64,000 bases of DNA from Pseudogracilibacillus sp037071985 (GCF_037071985.1 NZ_JAXHDF010000002.1:310001-374000), one strand, 5' to 3'. Counted from the stretch's first letter, positions 35,440 to 44,411 are shown. Numbers and translations are program-made. The notes: generated from the letters alone by a model not told the origin.

Positions 35440-35898
35440 TTACCATGGTGTATTGTCACCTGCTTCCACTTTCGCATAAATATCAATAATAACATCATCA
35501 AACAAATCAAATGTCACATGATAATAAGAAGGATCCAGTTTCCAATCCTTTTCTTTTGCATAGTTTTCTAATAAAGCGTATGCTTCTTCCAATTCCTCTG
35601 TTTCTGAACAACGAACATAAATAGCCGGTCCTATCTCTAATACTTCTAATTGTTCAAAAAAAGCATCTTTTGGTACATCGACTTCCGAATTTAGCCCAAT
35701 ATAATACGTATATGTACCGTAATTTGGATCGTCCTCTTGATCTTTCATTTTAAAAATTACCGGGCTCGTATAATAGATATCATCATTCACCAAATTATGT
35801 CGTAATCCCAAGATTGGTTTAAACCAATCTTCGTGCGGAATAACCTCATTTACACAAATTACATTCTGAATAATTAATGAACCTTCTCTAACGATCAT
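35440..35898 (-). CDS. DUF5085-like protein, paralogue of the next gene
   Basis: A 152-residue soluble protein starting MIVREGSLIIQNVICVNEVI, with YYTSPVIFKMKDQEDDPNYG and a C-terminal VTFDLFDDVIIDIYAKVEAG. The layout parallels the following DUF5085 protein: an N-terminal beta strand pair, a Y-rich middle and a helix before the last strands. AGGAGG lies nine bases before the ATG at 35898. The upstream codons to 35928 contain that site. Confidence 0.72.
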   Translation of the reverse strand: MIVREGSLIIQNVICVNEVIPHEDWFKPILGLRHNLVNDDIYYTSPVIFKMKDQEDDPNYGTYTYYIGLNSEVDVPKDAFFEQLEVLEIGPAIYVRCSETEELEEAYALLENYAKEKDWKLDPSYYHVTFDLFDDVIIDIYAKVEAGDNTPW

Positions 35899-35935
35899 AT
35901 AAAATTTCCTCCTGTTTATTTTAAACATTGTTTTG

Positions 35936-36664
35936 TTAAAAATGAAGAGTATTTGGCGGATTCACTCGAAAAGAAGGAAAACGAATGACACAATATGCCG
36001 CCTTCACAAATTCTACGGCACCGATTAATAAAGCGATAAATAAAAAAAGGTAAAAATTCCCATTCCTGCTAATACATCGTTTTCTCCTAGTAAATCATTC
36101 TTGATAATATAACCTGTTACAGAAACAAGGAGAAAAAGAACAGGTATAAATACATAAAGTTGATTCCCTCTTTTCTCATTCGCTTTATCCCTTTCTTTTT
36201 TTATTCCCTTAAAAGAACGCCAAACAAGAAATAAGTGAAGTAAAAAGCCAAGTATTATAATGAATATTATTAACGGAGCAAAAATCTCATAGACTCCCCT
36301 ATCTTTAGCAAACATAGACATGGCGACAAATGGATCTAAAGCCATCTTATATGTATAAAACACATAACTAATAGTCAATACAATCTGTGTCCAATTATTT
36401 TTCCCATGAATTAAAATGATGATTGCAAGTTGGATAATGAACAGAATAGCTTCTAAGATAAAGACGCTTTTCCAAAACCCAGATAAATTCTCCCACCCTA
36501 TTACTGAATTGCTTGCGTTTGCAGCCATATAAGCAATCCCCATCGCAAGCAACGAAAAAAAACATAAAGACTCCCAGTCCACCTCGGATACTTGCCGGAG
36601 AAAGTCGTCCATTTTTGATTTCATCCCTAATATCTATGAAATTTTTTTCAGTTAATTTGGACAT
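35936..36664 (-). pseudogene. six-TM LXG-locus membrane protein paralogue, broken by two homopolymer shifts
   Basis: It begins MSKLTEKNFIDIRDEIKNGR, 70 percent or so alike to the intact copy at 37442-38176. The frame is lost at an eight-base T tract (36555-36562, complement), where one T too many is present. The large middle part reads on in another frame (VFYTYKMALDPFV is recognisable). A seven-base T tract (36042-36048), one T short, restores the first frame, giving FVKAAYCVIRFPSFRVNPP. Corrected length is about 242 residues. It may be a pseudogene, a phase-variable gene or a sequencing artefact. Confidence 0.8.
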
Positions 36665-36688
36665 TCACAGGCTCTCCCCTTATTCTTT

Positions 36689-37414
36689 TCAAGCATTTTT
36701 CTTCTTCGTTGATGGCGAATTCACTCTAAACAAGGAAAACGAATGACACAATAGGCATTTTTCACAAATTCGACTGCTCCAATCATCTAATAGGAATGTA
36801 CCAATTCCGAGGAGAGATAATATATCGCACCTAATAAGTCGTTTCTAATAATGTAACCTATTATCCCTACAAGCAAAAAAAGAAAAGGAGTAAAAGCAAT
36901 GAGCTTGGAATTACTTTTATGTTCTCTCGCTCCTTTATTCTTATTTCCTTTTTTTAAATCCTTAAAGTAACTTTTAACAAAATAGATATGAAATAAAAAT
37001 CCTAATATAATAATTATTATTACAAGAGGGGCATATATTTCATAAACTCCTTGATCCTTAGTATATATAAGTATCATAACGAATGGATCTAGAACCATCT
37101 AGTATGTGTAAAAAACGTAGCTAATAGTTAACAATATTTGCGACCAATTACTTTTTACACGTACAAGGAAAATTAATACAAGCTGAAATACAAACAAAAT
37201 TGCTTCTAATTTGAATAAGGTTTTCCAAAATATTGATAAGTTTTCCCAACCAATTACACTGTTACTAGCAGCTACCCCCATATAGGCAATGCCAACCATA
37301 ATTAATGAAAAAACATAAAGGCACCTAAACCGGCACAATACCTGCTGAGGAAATTCTTCCAGTTTTGAGTTCTTCCTTTATGTCTTGAAAGTCTTTTTCA
37401 GTTAACTGAGTCAT
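36689..37414 (-). pseudogene. six-TM LXG-locus membrane protein paralogue, degenerate
   Basis: It begins MTQLTEKDFQDIKEELKTGR. The frame then breaks near residue 28, and the remaining pieces lie in different frames. A TAG at 37099-37101 replaces the Lys codon of the TYKMALDPFV motif. A further loss near the end breaks VIRFPS/FRVN. Several independent lesions make this a true pseudogene. It belongs to the same tandem family as its two neighbours. Confidence 0.85.
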
Positions 37415-37441
37415 TTAATCGATTCATTCCTTTTGCCCACT

Positions 37442-38176
37442 TTAAACATTTTCATTCTTAGTCGAAGGTGGATTTACCCGAAATGATGGAAAACGAATAA
37501 CACAATAGGCACCCTTTACAAAATCTATAGCACCGAGTAATAAAGCAACTAATAAAATGAATGCTACTATGAGAAAAAACAAATTGTCGTTACTTCCAAG
37601 TAAATCGTTTTTAATAATATATCCTGTCACAGACACCAGTAAAAAAATGATAGGAATAGACATATATAGTGAAGAGGCTGATTTCCTTTCATTATGTTTA
37701 TCTCTATTTGCTTTTAACCCCCTAAAAGCTCTTCTTAAAAAATAAAAGTGTATGATAAACCCAATAATAGCTAAGCCCAAAGCAAGGGGATAAAGCTTTT
37801 CATAAACCCCATCATTTTTTGCAAACATCATTAACAAAACAAATGGATCTAGTGCCATCTTATATGTATAAAGAACAAAACTTATATTCAACAATATCTG
37901 TTCCCAATTACTTTTTCCGCGTACTAAAAAGATTAAAACAATTTGGAAAATAAACAGAATCGCTTGTAACCAGAAGACTGATTGCCAAAAAACCGATAAG
38001 TTTTCCCAACCAATTACGCTGCTGCTTGAAGCAGCAACCGCAAAAGCAATTCCAACCATTAGTGCCGAGAAGAACATAAAAACCCCTAGATAAAAACGAA
38101 TACTATCGGGAGAAAGTCGACCGTCTTTAATTTCATCCTTAACATCTAGAAAATCTTGTTCAGTTAATTGCGCCAA
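37442..38176 (-). CDS. six-TM membrane protein, candidate immunity protein of the LXG toxin
   Basis: A 244-residue protein. The cytosolic start (AQLTEQDFLDVKDEIKDGRL) is followed by six membrane segments at about 32-50, 62-82, 92-115, 127-148, 170-190 and 200-222. The tail ends VIRFPSFRVNPPSTKNENV. It starts with a TTG 17 bp after the LXG gene, preceded by AAGGAA. It is the only intact member of a three-gene tandem family. Position directly behind a toxin with a membrane-active tail suggests an integral-membrane immunity protein; this is inference. No named family is recognised. Confidence 0.78.
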   Translation of the reverse strand: MAQLTEQDFLDVKDEIKDGRLSPDSIRFYLGVFMFFSALMVGIAFAVAASSSSVIGWENLSVFWQSVFWLQAILFIFQIVLIFLVRGKSNWEQILLNISFVLYTYKMALDPFVLLMMFAKNDGVYEKLYPLALGLAIIGFIIHFYFLRRAFRGLKANRDKHNERKSASSLYMSIPIIFLLVSVTGYIIKNDLLGSNDNLFFLIVAFILLVALLLGAIDFVKGAYCVIRFPSFRVNPPSTKNENV

Positions 38177-38193
38177 AATACTTTCATTCCTTT

Positions 38194-39747
38194 CTATTTA
38201 AACCAACCTTTTATCTTATTGATTGCTTTATTTGTACCTCCTTTGATATGATCTAAAGCACTTTTTGGTGGTTCTCCCCACTTTTTATTCAGCCCAGTAC
38301 TTACTAGAATTCCCACTCCCGCACCAACTACCGTTCCAATTGGAGGTAAGAAAGCCGAACCAACAGCTGCTCCCGTTGCTGCGGCAACACTGCTTCCCGC
38401 AATGTCTACAGCCGAACCAACAATTGCTTTTTGTGTATTGCCTTTATGTTGGTTAAAGTTATCTGCGATATGAAGTCCAGCACCCAAAGGTCCAGCCAAT
38501 TTACCGATTTTCCCTAATACATTTAGTCCTTTCGTTTTTCCTTTAACCTCATCAACAACACCGGTCATAAGTGTTTGTGGCTTATTCCAGTTCGTTTGGG
38601 TAATTATTTTTTTCGTAGTTTTATATTTATTCCCTAACAATTCATTACCGAACGTTTTCGCCATACTCCATACTTTCTTTCCAGGTGACAATTTTTTAAA
38701 ATCTTGATATTTTTGTAAATCAAGGAGCCTAGCAAATTCCTTTTTCATGGCATTTTTTCCACGAACATTAGTAAACGGGGCTGATTGCAACGCTTTTAAT
38801 GGATTCATCTTTCCTTTTACGATTTTCTTTGCAATATCCATAAATTGCCTATTGGTAACTTTAAATATGTTTGTATTGGTCAAAAGATTATTATAACGGA
38901 TGTAAGAATCTCGAAATAAAGAGTGTAAGCCTGTTTTCAAAAACTTACTTCTTTCACCCTGTGTCATCGTTTTTAAAATAATTGCCATGGACCCAGCTTG
39001 TGCTGCCATTCCGGTGTAACTCGAGTATTTAAAATATTTCTTTGCAATATCTCCCCAATCACTCACTTTATCTAGAGAAGTTTTATCGCTTCGGCTATAC
39101 ACCCATTTATCAAGTTTTTCTTTCGCTTCTTTAGAATCTCCCTTATAAAACTCTGTAAATCTTTCTTCACCCTTTTTTGCTTGAGCATTACTCATTAACA
39201 ATTGAATATGCTTCAACATCTCCTTCATTTTGGCAGTGTCAGCCTGATTAGAAAAATCGCCCATATTCTGAACGAGATCTTTAATAATACGGGTAAGAAT
39301 ATTTTTTTTCGTTGTTATCTCGTGAAAATTTGGTTTGATCACACTGACGAGATCAGAAACGCTGTTAATCGTCTGATTAATTTCTTGCGAAAGAGATTCA
39401 AAATCTGAGTACGTCGATTCAATGGTTTCTTTTTGTTCCTCTATATATGATTGATATACTTTCGCCCCTTCACTTGAATCCACTTTTCCTAAAAAGTCGT
39501 TTATATTTTGATCGGAGTCTGCATCTATTTCAATGAGAAGTTGCTGAAAAGCTTCAATGATTGATTGATGGAACTCTGCAAAATAATACTTCGCCTTCTC
39601 AGCAGACTTCCCTTTAAACGACTCCATTGCATCCAAACTTCCGATTTCCTTCTTAACTGTACTAAGACTTGCTTCAGCTTGTGCTTGCCCTTGTGAAATC
39701 TTATTGGATAAAGCAACCACTTCTGGCAAATCAACTTTAAGACTCAA
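38194..39747 (-). CDS. LXG-domain type VII secreted toxin with glycine-zipper C-terminus
   Basis: A 517-residue protein. The N-terminal LXG domain (about 1-200) is helical and starts SLKVDLPEVVALSNKISQGQ. A middle region rich in Lys follows (210-430). The C-terminal stretch 441-486 is hydrophobic and Gly/Ala-rich (AIVGSAVDIAGSSVAAATGA, then AVGSAFLPPIGTVVGAGVGI). Repeated GxxxG-like spacing there suggests a pore-forming or membrane-inserting tail like streptococcal TelE, not an enzyme. It starts with TTG behind GGAAGG. DUF5082 and DUF5344 partners lie directly upstream, as in ywqH-ywqI-ywqJ. Confidence 0.88.
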   Translation of the reverse strand: MSLKVDLPEVVALSNKISQGQAQAEASLSTVKKEIGSLDAMESFKGKSAEKAKYYFAEFHQSIIEAFQQLLIEIDADSDQNINDFLGKVDSSEGAKVYQSYIEEQKETIESTYSDFESLSQEINQTINSVSDLVSVIKPNFHEITTKKNILTRIIKDLVQNMGDFSNQADTAKMKEMLKHIQLLMSNAQAKKGEERFTEFYKGDSKEAKEKLDKWVYSRSDKTSLDKVSDWGDIAKKYFKYSSYTGMAAQAGSMAIILKTMTQGERSKFLKTGLHSLFRDSYIRYNNLLTNTNIFKVTNRQFMDIAKKIVKGKMNPLKALQSAPFTNVRGKNAMKKEFARLLDLQKYQDFKKLSPGKKVWSMAKTFGNELLGNKYKTTKKIITQTNWNKPQTLMTGVVDEVKGKTKGLNVLGKIGKLAGPLGAGLHIADNFNQHKGNTQKAIVGSAVDIAGSSVAAATGAAVGSAFLPPIGTVVGAGVGILVSTGLNKKWGEPPKSALDHIKGGTNKAINKIKGWFK

Positions 39748-39765
39748 TTTGCATCTTCCCTTCCT

Positions 39766-40077
39766 CTAGACATGTATCGGCTCATAACCGCCGGAGTTTG
39801 CAGCTGCTGATTTATTCGATGCCAGTTTATTATCTTGTTCCTGTAGGGATTCACCAACACTTTCTAACACATCAATGTCATTTTTGAAATGTGCTTTATA
39901 TGCGTCTAATTGATTGATCAGCTGGATGAGCACTTCTAAATTTTCGGTAAAAGGCTTTAAATTTGTTGTATCAAACGTTTCGCCTGTGCTGATCCCTGTA
40001 TCAACCTCAGCAATTGAGGAATTCAAGCTTGACACATTTGAATTAAATTCAGCCATATTTATACTGATTTTTCCCAT
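39766..40077 (-). CDS. DUF5344 (YwqI/YxiC-like) LXG partner
   Basis: A 103-residue helical-hairpin protein starting MGKISINMAEFNSNVSSLNS and ending NSGGYEPIHV. It is WXG100-sized and belongs to the YwqI/YxiC group that binds LXG domains and targets them to the type VII machine. AAGGAGTG precedes the ATG. It starts six bases after the YwqH-like gene and ends 18 bp before the toxin, so the three form one operon. Confidence 0.85.
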   Translation of the reverse strand: MGKISINMAEFNSNVSSLNSSIAEVDTGISTGETFDTTNLKPFTENLEVLIQLINQLDAYKAHFKNDIDVLESVGESLQEQDNKLASNKSAAANSGGYEPIHV

Positions 40078-40083
40078 ATCTTA

Positions 40084-40500
40084 TCACTCCTTCTCAGCTT
40101 GACTAATTTGTCTATTTAAACTTTCAAGCGTGCTTGTTAAATTATCTAAACTGGCTCTTGCATTAGTTAAGTCGGCTTGAACTCGACTTATTTCTGCGTC
40201 AATGTCACTTTTAGCTGATTTTGTTTTTGTAATATAGTTTTGTGTATTTGTTTTATACTGGCCATAATGAGTATCAAACTCTGACTTTTCTTTCCCTTTC
40301 CACATGTTTCCATCGATTTGTACTTTATCAATTGTAGACTTAATCGTGTTTAATTCACTTATTTGTCCATTTAACGTATTAGATGCAGTCTTCAATCTGT
40401 TTAATTTGCCTTCTAAATCTGTTATCCTCATCCTGGCATTACTCATGCCCTGAAGAGTAACAGATCTCCTATTTATTAATGTTTGCAAACTAACTCCCAC
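40084..40500 (-). CDS. DUF5082 (YwqH-like) LXG partner
   Basis: A 138-residue coiled-coil protein (about 20-60 and 85-135) with a central turn GNMWKGKEKSEFD, a WxG-like motif. It belongs to the DUF5082/YwqH group, the first gene of bacillus LXG operons, thought to form with YwqI the helical adaptor for secretion. It starts with GTG behind AAGGAGG. It is the likely promoter-proximal gene of the locus. Confidence 0.85.
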   Translation of the reverse strand: MGVSLQTLINRRSVTLQGMSNARMRITDLEGKLNRLKTASNTLNGQISELNTIKSTIDKVQIDGNMWKGKEKSEFDTHYGQYKTNTQNYITKTKSAKSDIDAEISRVQADLTNARASLDNLTSTLESLNRQISQAEKE

Positions 40501-40855
40501 TTGTTGGCCTCCTTCTACTTTTTTCGTATATGTATAGTTAACTTTTGGCGGAATCCACCAACCAAAATAGTAAGTTTAACAGGTGGAAGATTGCTGACTG
40601 ACAAACTCCTACCCTAAATATTTTTTAATAAACGTTTCCTTTATTTTTCCTTCGATAGGTGGAACTACATAGTTATAAAGGTATAGTTCTCCCATTCTAA
40701 TTATCTTTTAGAGTATCATTTTTGGAAAATAAATACATGAGGATTAAGGTATGGGAAAATATTACTAAAACAACGTGAATTCCTTACATTTTTAAAATAC
40801 AAACTTGACTTATCATAAATCTCTGTTAGCATAAGAGTCGAATCAAATAATTATT
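40501..40855. other. divergent promoter region between LXG operon and thiamine riboswitch
   Basis: AT-rich sequence without open frames of note. It must carry the minus-strand promoter of the LXG operon and the plus-strand promoter of the tenA transcript. I could not assign either with confidence. Confidence 0.4.
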
Positions 40856-41031
40856 TTCTACTAGGGGCGCCGGAATGGCTGAGATAAATGTAAATTTAGC
40901 ACCCTTAGAACCTGAACTGGTTAAGACCAGCGGAGGGAAGTAGAATTCGCGAAAGTATATGCGCTCTTTTTGTGCGTCTTATTTTGCAATGCTTCCTTCT
41001 ACTAGTCTTTAGAAAAAAAGATTAGAGGAGG
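40856..41031 (+). promoter_or_regulatory. TPP (THI-box) riboswitch with translational switch
   Basis: Conserved THI elements are present: GGGGCGCC, GGCTGAGATAAA, ACCCTTAGAACCTGA and GACCAGCGGAGGGAAGTAG. P1 pairs TTCTACT (40856-40862) with AGTAGAA (40939-40945). A second TTCTACTAG occurs at 40997-41005. The strand 40995-41010 can pair with 41017-41031, which includes the tenA ribosome site AGGAGG (41026-41031). Bound TPP would favour P1 and leave the sequestering hairpin free to form. Without TPP, AGTAGAA can pair with 40997-41003 and open the site. No strong terminator is visible. Confidence 0.93.
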
Positions 41032-41039
41032 ATTTTTTT

Positions 41040-41723
41040 ATGAAGTTTACTGATCAATTGAAAGCAGCTGCCAAGGATAGCTGGGAACAAAGTTTAAACC
41101 ATCCATTTGTACAAGGAATCGTGAAAGGAGATTTACCATTAGATAATTTTAAATACTATATTTTGCAAGATATTTATTATCTAAAACATTACGGTAAAGT
41201 TCACGCGATTGCTGCAAGCCAAGCAGAGGATTTTCAACTTACTGCTTTGTTAGCTCAAAAAGCGCAGAAGACTGCTCAGGCTGAGTTAACAGTACATAAC
41301 GAGCATGCAGAAATTTTAAACATTACTAAAGAAGACATGGAAAACTTTAAGCCTGCACCAACAGCATATGCATATACATCGCATTTGTACCGTGCGACGA
41401 TGTCTGGGAATTTAGCACATTCTGTTGCAGCAATGCTTCCTTGTTACTGGCTGTATGCAGATATTGGCAAGAAAAATGAAGGAGCAACTCCTGAACCGGT
41501 AATTTATCGCAACTGGATTAAAATGTATGCAAGTGAATGGTTCCAAGAGTCGACAAACGAAATGATCGACATTTTAAATACACTTGTTGAAGATATGAAT
41601 GATCAGGAAAAAGAGAAGGTTAAAGAGCAATTTATTATTGCTAAAGAATACGAACTCCATTTTTGGGAAATGTCGTATACAAAAGAAACGTGGTTATCGA
41701 ATAAGAAACACTCGTTATCTTAA
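41040..41723 (+). CDS. tenA: aminopyrimidine aminohydrolase / thiaminase II
   Basis: TenA hydrolyses aminopyrimidine breakdown products of thiamine to HMP for re-use. The 227 residues include the nucleophile C135 (AMLPCYWLYADIG) and E205 (KEYELHFWEM), at the same positions as in the B. subtilis enzyme, plus the conserved FKYYILQDIYYL near residue 37. The start is set by AGGAGG eight bases upstream, the site controlled by the TPP riboswitch. It heads an operon with the thiYXZ transporter genes, the formylaminopyrimidine salvage arrangement known from Bacillus halodurans. Confidence 0.96.
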   Translation: MKFTDQLKAAAKDSWEQSLNHPFVQGIVKGDLPLDNFKYYILQDIYYLKHYGKVHAIAASQAEDFQLTALLAQKAQKTAQAELTVHNEHAEILNITKEDMENFKPAPTAYAYTSHLYRATMSGNLAHSVAAMLPCYWLYADIGKKNEGATPEPVIYRNWIKMYASEWFQESTNEMIDILNTLVEDMNDQEKEKVKEQFIIAKEYELHFWEMSYTKETWLSNKKHSLS

Positions 41724-41735
41724 ACTTTATAAAAA

Positions 41736-41761
41736 AGCGCCTGTTTAAAATAACTGGCGCT
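41736..41761 (+). other. intercistronic hairpin tenA-thiY
   Basis: AGCGCC (41736-41741) can pair with GGCGCT (41756-41761) with no T-run after it. It may stabilise or attenuate mRNA between tenA and thiY. Confidence 0.35.
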
Positions 41762-41807
41762 CCATACTTACTAATAATTATGTGTTTTCCCAGGAGGAAC
41801 TATATTT

Positions 41808-42815
41808 ATGAAACGATATTTATCCATTAGTTTAATTATCTTACTTAGTCTTATACTTGTTGCTTGCGGTGGCGGGGAGAAATCAGAAAAACAAGAAGAA
41901 CAAGTAAAATCAGATTCAGAAGCGAAAAAGGTTTCCCTCTTCTTAGATTGGACCCCTAATACGAATCACACAGGTATTTACGTTGCCAAAGAAAAAGGTT
42001 TTTATGAAGAAGTAGGATTAGATTTAGAGGTTCTACTTCCAGGTGAAGTGAGTGCAGAACAACTTGTTGCAACAAATAAAGGCGAGTTTGGAATCAGTTT
42101 TCAAAAACAAGTAACACAAGCACGAGCAGAAGATTTACCGGTTATTTCTGTTGCGGCAATTATTCAGCACAGTACAAGCGGGTACGCTTCTCCTGTAGAA
42201 AAAGGAATCGAAACTCCGAAAGATTTTGTTGGAAAAGTATATGGTGCTTATGGTTCGGAAATGGAAGAATTAATGATTAATCTCGTCATGGAACGAGATG
42301 GAGCAAGTGTCGAAGATGTAGACATTGTTCAGTTAGGTAATTCTGACTTTTTCGTAGCAACTCAAAAAGATATTGATTTTGTAAGCATTTTTTATGGGTG
42401 GACTGGAATCGAAGCAGAAATCCGCGATGTAGAACTGAACTTTATTGAAGACACGGAATATGCAGAAGAATTAGATACATATTCGCCTGTCATCATTACA
42501 AACGATAACTTAATTAAGGAAGATCCGGAAACAGTACAAGCATTTGTAGAAGCTACTTTAAAAGGATATGAATTTGCGATTGAAAATCCAGAAGAAGCCG
42601 CCGAAATTTTAATCGCAGCAGAGCCTGACTTAGATCCCGAGCTAGTGAAACGAAGCCAGGAATGGTTATCCCCTCGTTATCAGGATGACGCTGAAATATG
42701 GGGCATCCAAGACCTAGATCGTTGGGAAACATTTACAAAGTTCCTCTACGAAAACGACATTATCGATAAAGATATCGATGCATCCGAGGCTTTTACAAAC
42801 GAATTTATTGAATAA
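41808..42815 (+). CDS. thiY: thiamine-precursor-binding lipoprotein
   Basis: ThiY is the extracellular substrate-binding lipoprotein of the ThiXYZ ABC importer for formylaminopyrimidine or related HMP precursors. The 335 residues start with a signal and lipobox LILVAC, then an NMT1/THI5-like domain opening LFLDWTPNTNHTGIYVAKEK and including GEFGISFQKQVTQAR. AGGAGGA precedes the ATG. It sits between tenA and thiX in the riboswitch-controlled operon. Confidence 0.95.
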   Translation: MKRYLSISLIILLSLILVACGGGEKSEKQEEQVKSDSEAKKVSLFLDWTPNTNHTGIYVAKEKGFYEEVGLDLEVLLPGEVSAEQLVATNKGEFGISFQKQVTQARAEDLPVISVAAIIQHSTSGYASPVEKGIETPKDFVGKVYGAYGSEMEELMINLVMERDGASVEDVDIVQLGNSDFFVATQKDIDFVSIFYGWTGIEAEIRDVELNFIEDTEYAEELDTYSPVIITNDNLIKEDPETVQAFVEATLKGYEFAIENPEEAAEILIAAEPDLDPELVKRSQEWLSPRYQDDAEIWGIQDLDRWETFTKFLYENDIIDKDIDASEAFTNEFIE

Positions 42816-42862
42816 AACTCGTTCTTAAATAAAAATTTCAGATAATATGTCATGGAGAAGAT

Positions 42863-43630
42863 ATGATGAACAATAAATTAGTTAAAGTCAGTTGGCGACC
42901 GGCGCTAGCAATCATTTTATTTGTCGCCTTTTGGGAAATTAGCACACGTCTCTTTTCCATTGAAGTTTGGGTACTACCCGCACCTTCTGTAATTTTCATG
43001 GAAATGCGGGAAGTCTTACCCGTCTTTATCCCACATATGATGTCTACGATTAAGCTAGTTATTATCGGATTTTCAATCGGCACGACAATTGGGCTGGGCA
43101 CAGCTACGTTATTACATCATTTTGATCGGATTCGGGAAACTATTTATCCTTTCTTAATCATTTCGCAAAATATTCCTACCATTGTGTTGGCACCATTGTT
43201 ACTCATTTGGTTTGGTCTTGGTGATACGCCTAAAATCATTATTATTTCAATGACTGCATTTTTTCCGATCACTGTTGCCACACTCGGTGGATTTCAGCAA
43301 ACAAATCGAGAGCTCATTCATTATATGAAAATGATGGGAGCAACACGAAAGCAATTATTTACGAAGTTGGAGTTTCCACACGCCCTACCTTCCATTTTCT
43401 CTGGAATTAAAATATCCGCTACGTACAGTGTCATGACCGGAGTTGTAGCCGAATGGCTTGGGGCTCAAAAAGGAATCGGTGTATTTATGACTCTTGCCGC
43501 TTCTTCTTATCGGACACCACGTGTATTTGTAGCCATTATTATTGCGATGATTTTAAGTTTACTATTTTTTGCATTCATTTCGTTTCTTGAGCGTTTTTTC
43601 ATAAAATGGAACAGAGAGGAAGTCGAGTAA
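42863..43630 (+). CDS. thiX: thiamine-precursor ABC transporter permease
   Basis: A 255-residue permease of the SsuC/TauC-like type with six membrane segments. The EAA loop region is MKMMGATRKQLFTKLEFPHA, followed by LPSIFSGIKIS, the coupling helix that contacts ThiZ. GGAGAAG precedes tandem ATGs at 42863 and 42866, and either could start it. Its last base overlaps the thiZ start. Confidence 0.94.
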   Translation: MMNNKLVKVSWRPALAIILFVAFWEISTRLFSIEVWVLPAPSVIFMEMREVLPVFIPHMMSTIKLVIIGFSIGTTIGLGTATLLHHFDRIRETIYPFLIISQNIPTIVLAPLLLIWFGLGDTPKIIIISMTAFFPITVATLGGFQQTNRELIHYMKMMGATRKQLFTKLEFPHALPSIFSGIKISATYSVMTGVVAEWLGAQKGIGVFMTLAASSYRTPRVFVAIIIAMILSLLFFAFISFLERFFIKWNREEVE

Positions 43631-44379
43631 TGGCACTTTCCCTTCATAATATAAACAAATCGTTTGGCAACAAAAAAGTTTTACAAAATATTTCTCTTCA
43701 GATTGAAAAGGGAGAGTTCGTTTCTTTACTTGGTCCTTCAGGTAGTGGAAAAAGTACGTTATTTAATATAATCGGAGGGTTATTCAGTCCTGATGAAGGG
43801 GATGTTTTTTTAGAAGAAAGAAAGATTACTAATCGATCGGGACATATTAGTTATATGCCTCAGCAGCCGTCGCTTTTTCCATGGCGTACCGTTTTGGAAA
43901 ATGCTCTATTAGGTCAAGAGTTAGCCAAAAAAACAGATGCTGAATATGCAAAAAAACTACTAACAAAAGCAGGCTTAGGTGATATGCTTGATGCGTATCC
44001 TCATCAATTATCTGGTGGAATGAAACAAAGAGTTGCTTTTATTCGTGCTTTATTAAGCCCACAGGAGATCATGTGTTTAGACGAACCCTTTTCAGCGCTT
44101 GATGCTTTTACTCGCTTGGATATGCAGAAGTGGCTACTTGAAACTTGGGAAGAAGTGGAACAGTCGATTTTCTTTATTACCCATGATATAGAAGAAGCAC
44201 TCTTTTTATCGGACAAAATTGTTATTTTATCCTCGAATCCCGCTGAAATTAAAGAAATTATTCATGTGCCATTTGAACGACCTAGAAAAGAAGAGTTGTT
44301 GTTAAGTTATTCTTTTTTGGATTGGAAACGAGAAGTAACAGAAAAAATGGAAATGGGTAATAATGAGCTAAAAAAATAA
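43630..44379 (+). CDS. thiZ: thiamine-precursor ABC transporter ATPase
   Basis: A 249-residue ABC ATPase with Walker A GPSGSGKSTLF, Q-loop in MPQQPSLFPW, signature LSGGMKQRV, Walker B IMCLDEPFSALD and switch His in ITHDIEEA. It starts at the ATG overlapping the thiX stop (TAATG), with AGAGGAAG upstream, so coupling is tight. The terminator directly after it closes the tenA-thiYXZ operon. Confidence 0.95.
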   Translation: MALSLHNINKSFGNKKVLQNISLQIEKGEFVSLLGPSGSGKSTLFNIIGGLFSPDEGDVFLEERKITNRSGHISYMPQQPSLFPWRTVLENALLGQELAKKTDAEYAKKLLTKAGLGDMLDAYPHQLSGGMKQRVAFIRALLSPQEIMCLDEPFSALDAFTRLDMQKWLLETWEEVEQSIFFITHDIEEALFLSDKIVILSSNPAEIKEIIHVPFERPRKEELLLSYSFLDWKREVTEKMEMGNNELKK

Positions 44380-44411
44380 GCTGGTATAAAGTGCCAGCTT
44401 ATTTTTATTTT
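44375..44411 (+). terminator. terminator of the tenA-thiYXZ operon
   Basis: AATAAGCTGG (44375-44384) pairs with CCAGCTTATT (44394-44403) and is followed by TTTATTTT. Confidence 0.88.
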
